A model generated the notes under the pieces. That model saw nothing but the letters and a program-made list of their open reading frames with translations. It made no database searches and was not told the origin of the DNA. Positions 1 through 7,306 of a DNA stretch of 53,066 nucleotides are shown one piece after another. The translations under genes and the position numbers were made by a program. Location of the stretch: contig CAMVOY010000010.1 in assembly GCA_947169235.1 (NCBI GenBank), positions 1-53,066 of the forward strand. Reading direction: 5' to 3'. Within the stretch, counting starts at the first letter, position 1. Each line of letters begins with the position of its first letter. Source of the DNA: an uncultured Lachnospiraceae bacterium (GTDB lineage: Bacteria > Bacillota > Clostridia > Lachnospirales > Lachnospiraceae).

Positions 1-958
1 ATATTGGAGATGCTACTGTCTGCTGCTGAATCTTTACTGACTCAGCATCATCCTCGACTCTATTATACTTACTCCTACTTACAGACTCCGATTTTCTGAT
101 TCCATAGAAAGTCAGGATTCGCTGATCCCTATATAGTGAATTAATTACTCTAGTAATTGGTCCTGTCTTAAACATAGAACAGCACCATCTCATCATTCTA
201 GCCGGCGGTCCTATATCCTCACACACATCCTTGAAGACCTGCTCACGATTCTCAGCAGTCTTAAAAATAGACTGTGTATGATTCTTTCTATAGCGTTTGA
301 CATACTCTGTAGTGAGCGGAAACTCAAGGGTTGTGTTCCCAAAAATGTGCACTAGTGATGGATCACTCAATGCCTTTATCGCCAAATCAGCAGTTACGGT
401 GGAGTCCTTTCCACCCGAAAACGATAGGACTATATTCTCCTCTGGAAACTTATCCGCTGTTTTCTTGACGAAGGTGTGAGACTCATCAATCAGATAGTCC
501 AACCTTGTCCTGTTTGCCTCAACAAAAGCATCTATATAGTGATCAAAAGCTTCATAAGAATTATCGTCCTTATTTTTTTCGAGCTGATCAATATACTCAT
601 CTGCATTTGCTTCCATAAACAGCTTGTTTGGCAGGGCTACAGGCTTGCCATTTATATAATATCTGTTGTTAGAAGCCCATACAGATTCATTTATCCACTG
701 GTGAGGTTTCTTACCCAATAGTATTTCGATTAGCAGCCTCTCTTCCGGAAAGACAGGTCTAATATCAGCAACTAAGTATTTTGTCGGCTTACCACATCTA
801 GGACAGATTCCTTTGTCTGCCTGATTCACTGCCTGCATTACAGGAACTACGCAATTATCGCACCAGTATACTTCCGTCGGGTAATCTTCAACTGTCTCCT
901 CTCCGCAGATAGGGCAATTCTTTTCATTTGTTTCTATATTACAGTTCTTGCACCACAC
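1..958 (-). CDS. PAPS-reductase-family protein with N-terminal zinc ribbons (partial, 3' end outside window)
   Basis: The reading frame is open from a GTG at 956-958 to the left edge, giving 319 codons without a stop. The GTG is chosen because AAGGAG (967-972) lies 8 nt upstream and an in-frame TAA precedes it with no ATG between. The N-terminus has several CxxC pairs (CKNC, CPIC, CDNC, CPRC), consistent with two zinc ribbons. Around residue 160 there is an SFSGGKDS motif, the PP-loop of the phosphoadenosine phosphosulfate reductase/ATP pyrophosphatase fold, which binds ATP or an adenylyl sulfate. A later RWCCSMFK stretch resembles the Cys-containing segment of this family. Such proteins occur in accessory loci, where some act in nucleic-acid modification. 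Biosynthetic sulfate assimilation is less likely because of the zinc ribbons and the lack of sulfur genes nearby. The exact role is unknown. Confidence 0.8.
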   Translation of the reverse strand, partial: MWCKNCNIETNEKNCPICGEETVEDYPTEVYWCDNCVVPVMQAVNQADKGICPRCGKPTKYLVADIRPVFPEERLLIEILLGKKPHQWINESVWASNNRYYINGKPVALPNKLFMEANADEYIDQLEKNKDDNSYEAFDHYIDAFVEANRTRLDYLIDESHTFVKKTADKFPEENIVLSFSGGKDSTVTADLAIKALSDPSLVHIFGNTTLEFPLTTEYVKRYRKNHTQSIFKTAENREQVFKDVCEDIGPPARMMRWCCSMFKTGPITRVINSLYRDQRILTFYGIRKSESVSRSKYNRVEDDAESVKIQQQTVASPI

Positions 959-1145
959 AAAAAATGCTCCTTGAAATTAGTTTTTTGCAAATAGTTCTGG
1001 CCGTTGATTTTCAACCTTCACCCATAGTATGCATCATATACCTATCCAAATGTCCGGACACAAAATGGCATTTTCTCAATTTTCTTAAATACGCCATTTT
1101 CCGTTGTTTTTGACAATACGTCCATCATCTCACAACAACATTTCT

Positions 1146-1174
1146 ATTATACACCATTTGATAGCAAAAGTAAA
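1146..1174 (-). promoter_or_regulatory. Candidate promoter for the PAPS-reductase-family gene
   Basis: On the minus strand, TATAAT (1146-1151) is preceded by a 17-bp spacer and a weak -35 TTTACT (1169-1174). This would give a leader of about 180 nt before the GTG at 958. The start of structured repeat copy 1 lies only about 10 bp upstream of the -35. Confidence 0.45.
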
Positions 1175-1181
1175 GAATGAA

Positions 1182-1475
1182 CCCTGTAATTGAAACATTG
1201 CCAACCCACGCAGTCAGGCTCCGTTGAAGACATGTCTGACAGACACTTGCCGAACAAGGTCAGACGAGAGGTACCTGTCGATATGCCCGTTCCCGAGGAA
1301 CATGTTTGAGCGTCAGTTTCGAAGAGCCGATAGGAGTCACGCGAGATGACGCGTGACGAGTGTCGGGTCGCACGAAACAAGCGAGTTTGACGAGGGCGGG
1401 CATGAGGTATCGACAGGTGCGTCGAGTCGACCGGCGTTCGTGCGTCTGGCAGGCATGGCTGTCAACGGAGCCGAC
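1182..1475 (+). ncRNA. Structured repeat RNA candidate, copy 1
   Basis: This is an unannotated repeat with a rich inverted-repeat structure. The core (1213-1475) is identical over 263 nt to copy 2 (3402-3664), and about 30 nt of 5' flank is also similar. Visible helices are: 1217-1227 with 1462-1472 (11 bp, extended by GTC/GAC); a long imperfect helix starting AGACATG at 1228 with its partner ending at 1461; 1274-1283 with 1408-1417 (10 bp); 1284-1289 with 1397-1402; 1316-1321 with 1373-1378; and hairpin 1336-1343/1350-1357. A diverged copy at 8747-9014 keeps these helices through paired changes. G-U pairs (for example CCGATA with TGTCGG) make the plus strand the better RNA. There is no plausible protein in it. 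I do not recognise it as a known family. Confidence 0.7.
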
Positions 1476-1558
1476 CAGTGTCGGAACATTTTTAAACCTT
1501 CTTTTGCGATCTCTGATACGGTCATTTTCTTTGCAATAACTTTTTCATTTAAGGCTCA
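1476..1558 (-). pseudogene. Possible 5' remnant of a small gene cut by structured repeat copy 1
   Basis: On the minus strand an open frame begins after a TGA near 1558 and reads about 28 protein-like residues (NEKVIAKKMTVSEIAKEG then LKMFRHW), with an ATG at 1525. The frame then enters the structured repeat, where the translation becomes repeat-derived. This suggests that the repeat edge interrupts an older helix-turn-helix-like or transposase-like gene. The fragment is too short to identify, and a chance ORF is possible. Confidence 0.25.
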
Positions 1559-1669
1559 TTTCCCCCTGACACTGTCATTATAGCGCAGGTACGTGTCCAA
1601 TATTCAGGACTCGTGAAGGTTTTTTTTCGAAAAAGGTTACTGTTCAGTGGTCGGCCAAACTGGTCATCT

Positions 1670-1784
1670 CATAACCATATTCTACCTTCCCGCAACCATC
1701 AAATTCTGCCGAATTTTCGTTGTTTTTTGCCATTTATCTCTTGACTTTTATATGGTTATGTGTTATAATTAACTCATAACCATA
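1670..1784 (+). promoter_or_regulatory. Sigma-A promoter with three operator-like half-sites
   Basis: TTGACT (1741-1746), a 17-bp spacer and TATAAT (1764-1769) form a near-consensus promoter for the 102-aa gene. The 10-mer TATGGTTATG (1751-1760, in the spacer) is the exact inverse of CATAACCATA (1775-1784, around the expected start site). A further CATAACCATA lies upstream at 1670-1679. This arrangement suggests a dimeric repressor that covers the promoter and may loop to the upstream site. Confidence 0.6.
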
Positions 1785-1799
1785 CAGGAGGTATTTCAC

Positions 1800-2108
1800 A
1801 TGGCAATTATTTTTCAACACGACAAGCGTTCCGGCATCACTTACGCTTATGATTCCAAATCTTACTACGACAAAACCACTAAAACCTCTCGTGCTAAACG
1901 TACACTGATTGGTCGTGTGGATCCCGAGACCGGTGAGATCGTTCCCACGGACGGCCGCAACAAGCGCAAAAAAGACAAAACTCTTCCTGAGGCTGTTGAC
2001 AAGGACAAACTCATTAACCGGCTCCAAGACGAAAATCGCCAATTAAAACTCCAAGTTTCCGCACTTGAAAAGGAATTGAACCGGCTCAACAAAGCTAACA
2101 AATCCTGA
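1800..2108 (+). CDS. 102-aa protein, IS1634/IS4-transposase N-terminus-like with coiled coil
   Basis: The start has AGGAGG 8 nt upstream. Residues 1-55 resemble the N-terminal segment of IS1634/IS4-type transposases (a pattern of the form SYYDK..K.SRAKRTLIGRVDPETGEIVPT, seen here in pieces). Residues 68-100 form a leucine-zipper-like coiled coil (LQDENRQLKLQVSALEKEL). No DDE catalytic core follows, and the gene stops normally just inside the right inverted repeat. It could be a stand-alone accessory or DNA-binding protein of the element, perhaps the repressor of its own promoter, or a truncated transposase that stayed expressed. The intact promoter and ribosome site argue that it is a real gene. 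Confidence 0.65.
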   Translation: MAIIFQHDKRSGITYAYDSKSYYDKTTKTSRAKRTLIGRVDPETGEIVPTDGRNKRKKDKTLPEAVDKDKLINRLQDENRQLKLQVSALEKELNRLNKANKS

Positions 2109-2150
2109 TCACCGCAGAGTGGCTAATCTCTGAACAGTAACAAAAAAGGG

Positions 2151-2182
2151 CAAAATAAAAGAACCGACCCTAAGGTCGGTTC
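2151..2182 (-). terminator. Rho-independent terminator of the Rpn-family gene
   Basis: The hairpin GAACCGACC/GGTCGGTTC (2161-2169 with 2174-2182, 4-nt loop) is followed on the minus strand by TTTTATTTTG. It lies 10 nt past the stop codon at 2193. There is no U-tract on the plus side, so it serves the minus-strand gene. Confidence 0.85.
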
Positions 2183-2192
2183 TGTCCATTAA

Positions 2193-3083
2193 TCATACTC
2201 CTGCGGAGACTTTCTTTCGAATCTCATCTGCTTTTTCCGGAGTGATTGAGCCGTCAGCAAGGAGCTCGGAAATGACATCTTCTGTGTTCTGTGTCATTTT
2301 CTGTGTGACTTGCTGCGTGACTTGCTGCGTGACTTGCTGTGTCACTTCCCTTCTGAGTTGAGCATCATGGTTCCTCATGATCGTTTCATCATCGTATAGA
2401 GTCATATACATGCGAATCACCTCCGTCTCCTTTTCTTCAAAATAATCTTTCATGATATTCTTTTCTTTACAGATTGCGATGGTATCCGTTATCGCTTTTA
2501 GGGACCTTCCGTGCATCCTTCTTTGCTCATCATATTCCTTTGTGAAAGCCACATACTGGCTGATCACGTCGTCCTCATCAGTTCCGTAAAGCATTTTTAC
2601 CCTGATCTCAAGCGGGCAGTCCTCTCCATCAAAGAAGTCTTCTATGAGAGACAGTTCTTTCGGGCGTTCTTTTCTGTCTCCCGTGTATAGGACAAACATT
2701 TCCGGTTTTGGAAGTTCGATCTTTGTGCTTCCATAGAGGTCCATCTCGTTTTCGTTTACATATCTGTGATAAGTATCTGCAAGATAGAATAGTACTCGGA
2801 TGATGATGTTTGGACTCCATGTAGTCTGTGCTTCGATCAAAATCAGTAGTCGGTCTCCAACGCGGAATCCCAGATCATTGTACAGGTGATTGACCAGGAC
2901 ATTCTCTATCGTTACGTACTTCAGATCATCTACTGTTGTTTCCTGGTCCTCCGGATGGAGTGTCCGGTACAACTTCAACAGGTTTTCCGTCATCCCGAAA
3001 AAGTCAGAGAACACACAATCCTTTATGGTGGCTTTAACTACTTTATCCTCTTTTTTCTCATGGGTTTCCTTGGTTCTATTCAT
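2193..3083 (-). CDS. Rpn-family recombination-promoting nuclease / PD-(D/E)XK nuclease transposase-like protein
   Basis: The start is ATG at 3083 (MNRTKE) rather than the upstream ATG at 3116, because AAAGGAG sits 7 nt before it. The product is 296 aa. The N-terminal half matches the Rpn/YhgA-like family: a domain opening VFSDFFG, then GDRLLILIEAQ followed by R..FY, the usual D..E.Q nuclease core with a downstream arginine. These proteins cut DNA and promote RecA-independent recombination, and they are typical of mobile or defence-related loci. Near residue 250 there is a VTQQ repeat (x3) ending in VTQKMTQ, then a short helical tail. The gene stands alone between two copies of the structured repeat. 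Its own promoter and terminator are visible. Confidence 0.8.
   Translation of the reverse strand: MNRTKETHEKKEDKVVKATIKDCVFSDFFGMTENLLKLYRTLHPEDQETTVDDLKYVTIENVLVNHLYNDLGFRVGDRLLILIEAQTTWSPNIIIRVLFYLADTYHRYVNENEMDLYGSTKIELPKPEMFVLYTGDRKERPKELSLIEDFFDGEDCPLEIRVKMLYGTDEDDVISQYVAFTKEYDEQRRMHGRSLKAITDTIAICKEKNIMKDYFEEKETEVIRMYMTLYDDETIMRNHDAQLRREVTQQVTQQVTQQVTQKMTQNTEDVISELLADGSITPEKADEIRKKVSAGV
2305..2340. repeat. 12-bp tandem repeat (three units) inside the Rpn-family gene
   Basis: GTGACTTGCTGC is repeated at 2305, 2317 and 2329 (last unit ends in T), encoding VTQQ units. The period is a multiple of three, so changes in copy number would lengthen or shorten the linker without a frameshift. Confidence 0.85.
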
Positions 3084-3098
3084 AGTTTTGCTCCTTTC

Positions 3099-3127
3099 AT
3101 GATAGCATAAAAACAAGAGTTATTCAA
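3099..3127 (-). promoter_or_regulatory. Promoter of the Rpn-family gene
   Basis: On the minus strand, TTGAAT (3122-3127), a 17-bp spacer and TATCAT (3099-3104) lie directly upstream of the ribosome site, so the leader would be very short. The stretch from 3128 to 3371 holds no gene or structure I can support. Confidence 0.55.
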
Positions 3128-3371
3128 CTGTTTCCTGGAAATAAAGTGGCTTTAAGAGAGGCTCGCATCCCGGGCGCGAACCCAAATAATGATTAATCGG
3201 AATCTTTTAGATTAACTGAAACTACTTAGGCACCCGCCAGCCAAAGAACTTGACCGGTGTGTGAGAATATAGCGGATACTCTTTACATCCATCAGATTGG
3301 ACGGAACGTATCGGCTACTAAGTGATACTACTATATCATCGATAATGTGTGTTGTCAAGACTTGATCAGCT

Positions 3372-3664
3372 CCCTGTACTTGAAACATTGCCACCCCCGC
3401 AGTCAGGCTCCGTTGAAGACATGTCTGACAGACACTTGCCGAACAAGGTCAGACGAGAGGTACCTGTCGATATGCCCGTTCCCGAGGAACATGTTTGAGC
3501 GTCAGTTTCGAAGAGCCGATAGGAGTCACGCGAGATGACGCGTGACGAGTGTCGGGTCGCACGAAACAAGCGAGTTTGACGAGGGCGGGCATGAGGTATC
3601 GACAGGTGCGTCGAGTCGACCGGCGTTCGTGCGTCTGGCAGGCATGGCTGTCAACGGAGCCGAC
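3372..3664 (+). ncRNA. Structured repeat RNA candidate, copy 2
   Basis: The core 3402-3664 is identical to copy 1 (1213-1475) over 263 nt. The 5' flank from 3372 is similar with a few changes and one deleted base. The orientation is the same as copy 1, so the two copies form direct repeats about 2.2 kb apart, flanking the 102-aa element and the Rpn gene. It lies between the Rpn gene and the terminator of the signalling operon. ORFs running through it are not gene-like. Confidence 0.7.
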
Positions 3665-3707
3665 TCGTGCGGTGCACCAACGTGTGTCCAATAATCCTGT
3701 CAGATCG

Positions 3708-3746
3708 AAAAAGAACAGCGTCCGGTATCTCCATACCGAACCTGTC
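3708..3746 (-). terminator. Terminator of the signalling operon
   Basis: On the minus strand a long hairpin pairs GGACAG with CTGTTC and TTCGGTAT with ATACCGGA around a GGAG loop. It is followed by TTTTT, and lies about 40 nt past the diguanylate cyclase stop. Confidence 0.8.
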
Positions 3747-3782
3747 CTCTCAATGTCGTATTACACATATTCCCGGAATCCG

Positions 3783-5138
3783 TCAGCCAAACGCCACGCC
3801 GCATCGACCGTTCTCCTTGACCCTGTAGAGCGCATCATCTGCGTTCTTAAACAGCGTCTCGAGTGATATCCCTTCCCTGCCGAACGATACTCCTACGCTT
3901 ATGGAGATGGCAGGGAGATTGCGGTCATCCGCCTGGAGCTCATTGTTGACTTCTACGATCTTTTTCTCGATCAGAGGCTTCATCGATGGATCTGCATGTA
4001 CCATGATGACAGCCATCTCATCGCCACCGAACCTGCATATGTAGTCGCGGTTGCGGAAACTGCTGTGGAGGATCTCGGATACTTCTTTTAGGATCCTGTC
4101 TCCTATCTCATGACCGTATGTATCGTTTATGCTCTTGAACTCATCCAGATCTATGAGAAGTAAAGCGCATGTCTCTATATCGATGTTCTCTAAGAGGAAA
4201 TCATATCCGCGTCTGTTGTAAAGGCCCGTGAGCTCATCGTGGGTTGCCTGGAAGTTCAGCTTTTCAAAACTCTTCAAACTCGTATTGTGCATAAGGTTGT
4301 ATGTCTTTGCCAGGAATCGTACCTCGTAAGCGCCCTTTAGAGGCAGGGTCTTTTCCTTGCGGATGAGCTTCACTGAGTCCTTCAGAGGGAATACGACCAG
4401 TTTTAATACGATCCAGACCAGGACGAACATAAAGACGCTCATTACGATCGTGAGCAGATGCTCGGTGAATACCTGTCCTTTGAGTCTCTCCGATATGGCT
4501 TCCTGCTCGTTTGAGAGCTCTTCGGATATGTCGCCGAGGCAGTCGTTCATATGCTGCGATATGGTATCCTTGGCCGCATGATACTTCTTGCCGAAGGCCG
4601 CCTCTATGGCTGCTTCCTTTTTCTGTGATGAGGTTTTGGCCATGTCCGCTTCGGATAGCTTGACTTCCCTTATCTCATCAGGATAGCCTGTGATGTCTTC
4701 GTGATTTGCCTCTACTGTCAGTCTCGCCGCATAGTACTCCAGGGTCTGCAGAGCCACCGACTCTTCCATGGCCGCCTTTAGATTTTTTACGGATGGCAAC
4801 CCCTCACGGTTTTTCTCCAGCTCGTTTATCGCTCTGTCACGTCTCTTGGTGACGTTTACTTCTTCGAAATAATCATCGAGATATGGTTTTTCGCCGGTCA
4901 GGACAAAACTTCTGATCTTGTCAGTCAGATAATCCGATGCGATCTGAAGCTCGTATGCATCCGAACGATACTTGCCGAGCTGTACGGTGAGCTCAGCTGT
5001 CTCGTCATTTATCTTGCTCGTCTTCGTCATCGAATAGTATAGTAAACCCGCAGTCACTACCGACAGGATGAGCATGAGGATGCTCAACCTGTATAGGTTG
5101 ATCCCGCGGTTTCTTATCCTTCTTAACGTGTTACCCAT
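3783..5138 (-). CDS. Membrane-bound diguanylate cyclase (GGDEF domain)
   Basis: The product is 451 aa. Two membrane segments (about residues 17-37 and 225-252) enclose a helical extracytoplasmic sensor of roughly 190 residues, perhaps CHASE3-like. A GGDEF domain covers about residues 290-450 and makes cyclic di-GMP from two GTP. The active-site loop reads GGDEM (371-375), with Met replacing the usual Phe, a position outside the catalytic residues. An intact I-site RNRD (362-365), five residues before the loop, predicts product inhibition. The NxxDxFKxxND-type motif is present as LDEFKSINDTYGHEIGD. It is the last gene of the operon, 22 nt after the STAS gene, linking the kinase/regulator pair to c-di-GMP signalling. 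Confidence 0.93.
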   Translation of the reverse strand: MGNTLRRIRNRGINLYRLSILMLILSVVTAGLLYYSMTKTSKINDETAELTVQLGKYRSDAYELQIASDYLTDKIRSFVLTGEKPYLDDYFEEVNVTKRRDRAINELEKNREGLPSVKNLKAAMEESVALQTLEYYAARLTVEANHEDITGYPDEIREVKLSEADMAKTSSQKKEAAIEAAFGKKYHAAKDTISQHMNDCLGDISEELSNEQEAISERLKGQVFTEHLLTIVMSVFMFVLVWIVLKLVVFPLKDSVKLIRKEKTLPLKGAYEVRFLAKTYNLMHNTSLKSFEKLNFQATHDELTGLYNRRGYDFLLENIDIETCALLLIDLDEFKSINDTYGHEIGDRILKEVSEILHSSFRNRDYICRFGGDEMAVIMVHADPSMKPLIEKKIVEVNNELQADDRNLPAISISVGVSFGREGISLETLFKNADDALYRVKENGRCGVAFG

Positions 5139-5160
5139 CTCGACTTCCTTTCAGAATCCT

Positions 5161-5466
5161 TTACTCCAAAATGTTTAATGCATTCGAAAACCCTGTCATC
5201 TCAAATACGTCCATAACAGATCCCGGGACGTTTCGCATGTTCAGCTCGCCGTCTTTTTTTCTCATATTGTTGTCCGCAGCGAGGAACACTCTGAGCCCCG
5301 CACTCGATACATACTCGATCTTTTCTATGTCCAGTATGATCTTGTCCGCAGACGGTATGATCTTCTCGATCTCCTCCATAAGCTGCGGCGATGTCACGGT
5401 GTCCAACCTGCCGTCAACATAAATTATAACCTCTGAACCGTTTACCTCTGTTTTGATGTCCAACAT
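5161..5466 (-). CDS. STAS-domain protein, anti-sigma factor antagonist type
   Basis: The start is the ATG at 5466 (MLDIK), 7 nt from AAGGAGG; the upstream ATG at 5472 is too close to that site. The 101-aa product is a single STAS domain with the SpoIIAA-type phosphorylation motif YVSSAGLRV (Ser pair at 54-55). Proteins of this type bind an anti-sigma kinase and are reset by PP2C phosphatases. No anti-sigma kinase is seen in the window, but a SpoIIE-type phosphatase is encoded at 17.8-19.9 kb, so the two may form a partner-switching pair. The gene lies between the response regulator and the diguanylate cyclase. Confidence 0.9.
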   Translation of the reverse strand: MLDIKTEVNGSEVIIYVDGRLDTVTSPQLMEEIEKIIPSADKIILDIEKIEYVSSAGLRVFLAADNNMRKKDGELNMRNVPGSVMDVFEMTGFSNALNILE

Positions 5467-5478
5467 GATCATTCCTCC

Positions 5479-6270
5479 TTATAATCTTTCTTCGATATCC
5501 CAGATGTATTCCTCGCCCCAGCTGTACTGGCTCATGAACTTGCCCGAGTACGCCCGGATCGCATCAGGATCTCCTTTCAGAAACTCATAATAATCACAGT
5601 CAACCTCGTCAACCTTTAAGCTGTATTCATTGTTCTCATTTATAAGGACCGACTCGCAGTCAATGTCCTTTAATGTCTTTTTTAAATCCATCAGGAGCAC
5701 TCGTATGTAGGACTGCTTTGACTCCCTCTCTTCGTCCTCCCACAGGACGTCACAGAGCTCCTTCCTGCTGACACTGTTCCCGTTTCTCGCAGTCAGATAC
5801 GCCAGTATCTCCCTTGATTTGGATCGTGAGAATCGTAATGGCTCCCCGCCGTACTCCGCGCGAAAATCTCCAAAGCAGGTGAGCTTTAACCGTTTCCGGT
5901 CACCTTCTCCTTCCATGGGATAGATCAGATTGTTAAGCTCCTCTCTGATATCATCCGCATCCACCGGCTTCATCAGATATCCGCCGATATGGAGTTTGTA
6001 TGCGTCAACCGCGTAGTTCGGATATGCGGTAGTCATGACAATGTTTACGTCCGGGCGCATCTTCCTCAGGTTCTCAGCTACCTCGAGGCCGCTCATCCCG
6101 GGCATCTCCACATCGAGAAACGCCAAAGAGATGTCATTCTCACTGAACACCTTGAGCGCCTCCGGACCTGATTCCGCCAAAAATATATTGGCATCCGGCA
6201 GCACCTTTTTAACTTCTTTTTCCATTCCGGTGCGCATCATCTTCTCATCATCTGCGATCAGTATCTTCAT
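5479..6270 (-). CDS. Response regulator with SARP-like winged-helix DNA-binding domain
   Basis: The product is 263 aa. Residues 1-120 form a receiver domain with acidic pocket DDE (7-9), phospho-acceptor Asp53 (FLDVEMPG) and Lys101 (MKPVD). After a short linker, residues 127-230 form an OmpR-type winged helix preceded by the LTCFGDF strand typical of SARP/BTAD regulators, and the tail (VDCDYYEF...AIRAYSGKF) looks like the first part of a bacterial transcriptional activator domain. The start overlaps the kinase 3' end by about 23 nt, showing a co-translated pair. SARP proteins bind heptamer direct repeats with 11-bp period near the -10; two such sites occur at 17.7 and 25.0 kb. Confidence 0.9.
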   Translation of the reverse strand: MKILIADDEKMMRTGMEKEVKKVLPDANIFLAESGPEALKVFSENDISLAFLDVEMPGMSGLEVAENLRKMRPDVNIVMTTAYPNYAVDAYKLHIGGYLMKPVDADDIREELNNLIYPMEGEGDRKRLKLTCFGDFRAEYGGEPLRFSRSKSREILAYLTARNGNSVSRKELCDVLWEDEERESKQSYIRVLLMDLKKTLKDIDCESVLINENNEYSLKVDEVDCDYYEFLKGDPDAIRAYSGKFMSQYSWGEEYIWDIEERL

Positions 6271-7181
6271 CCGTTACCTCTTCCGGTATGGATATGTGGA
6301 TCTTTGTCCCTTTGCCGGGCTCACTCTCCACATCCATGTTTCCATGACACATCAGTTTAAGTCGTTCTACGGTATTTCGGAGACCGATATGGATCCCTTC
6401 CTGTTGCTCCGTAACATCGAAGCCTACCCCGTCATCTTCGACATCTATATGATGATAGCCGTCCTCAAACCACGAATGTATGCGGACGTGGCCCATCGGA
6501 GGATCCTTTTTGCGGATACCGTGTCTGACAGCGTTCTCGACCAGAGTCTGCAGGCAGAATGCCGGCACCCGAAAAGCCATATCCTCGGCTTCCACATCAA
6601 AAGATACCTGATTCTCAAAACGAAACGCCTCTATCTCAAGATAACATTTGACGGTCGCGAGCTCCTTGGAGAACTCCACGCACTCTCTTTCATCGAGGAC
6701 ATCGAGGCTTCCTCTCAGATATCCGGACAGATCCTTGATCGCCTTCTTCGACCTGGGGATATCCTCCTCCAGCCCGTAGTAGATACCTGTCAGAGCATTG
6801 TAGATAAAGTGCGGTTTTATCTGGTCATACAGAAGTCGTATGTTTTCGTCGGCGATCCATTTTTCACGCTCACGCTCTCTGTCGATCACTTTTGCAGTGT
6901 AATCCATCATATGCGCGACGAATGTAAGGATCACGGCAACGCACGTGGATATACTGACCATAGATGCGCCGTATTTGAATACCTGTAGCGCCAGAGAACC
7001 CATCGGCAGTATCAAAGCCGACAGAACGGCGAACCGCTCCATACTCGTCAGATCCTTGAAGAAGTTGAGTATGAGCGTCAGTATAAGGAGCACTCCCATG
7101 ATATAGAGAAAGCTGATCACCCAGTTCCCGGGCAAACGGAAATATCTGTTGTGCTCATCAAAATCATATAAAAACGGAACG
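6248..7181 (-). pseudogene. Sensor histidine kinase, C-terminal part (split by IS)
   Basis: This is the 3' part of a LytS-type (His_kinase/HATPase) sensor kinase. From the insertion point the frame reads LYDFDEHNRYFRLPGNW, then two or three membrane segments, then the H-box IKPHFIYNAL (family phospho-His), the N-box LVENAVRHGI and the G-boxes DDGVGFD and EPGKGTKI. It gives 307 residues after the duplicated target at 7172-7181. The TTG at 7135 could in principle start a shorter product, but no good ribosome site precedes it. The other half is at 9099-9515. The native protein would be 446 aa. Confidence 0.9.
7172..7181. repeat. Target-site duplication, left copy
   Basis: AAACGGAACG occurs here and again at 9099-9108, directly outside the two ends of the insertion sequence. 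Joining the kinase halves with a single copy restores the reading frame exactly on a TTT (Phe) codon. Confidence 0.85.
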
Positions 7182-7219
7182 TTAGTGTATAATTTTTATG
7201 GGTTTTAGAAAAAAATAAA

Positions 7220-7244
7220 GGGAAGGAGGAATTTCCCCCTTCCC
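7220..7244 (+). other. Hairpin in the IS left end, upstream of the transposase
   Basis: GGGAAGG (from 7220) pairs with CCTTCCC (ending 7244), with GG/CC continuing inwards past a bulge. It lies within the leader of the transposase mRNA. Such hairpins often protect IS elements from read-through expression, though that role here is inference. Confidence 0.5.
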
Positions 7245-7306
7245 AAAAGTACAGTTATCCTTTATTATGTTATTGGGAAAACTATAGACAAAGGAGGACT
7301 GTACCC

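Larger units (their letters stand above)
1636..2141 (+). mobile_element. Small inverted-repeat-bounded element carrying one gene
   Basis: GTTACTGTTCAG (1636-1647) and its exact reverse complement (2130-2141) bound a 506-bp segment whose only gene is the 102-aa ORF. Similarity continues imperfectly inwards (shared GCCA about 20 bp in). No clean target duplication is visible: both flanks are A-rich (CGAAAAAG left, AAAAAAGG right). The unit could be a minimal IS derivative or a MITE-like element with cargo. The ends are not those of the ISLre2 element at 7.2 kb. Confidence 0.5.

Noticed and set aside
3160-3200. tRNA-like string with GGGTTCG-type T-arm on the minus strand
   Set aside because: The T-stem does not pair, and no acceptor, D or anticodon arms can be folded.
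3353-3866. Open frames running through the structured repeat (both strands)
   Set aside because: The same frames occur in copy 1 and partly in copy 3, with low-complexity Arg/Ser/Thr-rich products and no ribosome sites; they reflect GC-rich structure, not genes.
6035-6988. Long plus-strand open frame opposite the response regulator and kinase
   Set aside because: The minus strand has clear receiver and histidine kinase motifs; the plus frame gives no recognisable protein and has no ribosome site.
7135-7135. Intact short kinase starting at the TTG at 7135
   Set aside because: No ribosome site precedes it, and the frame extends upstream to the target duplication where it joins the N-terminal part exactly.
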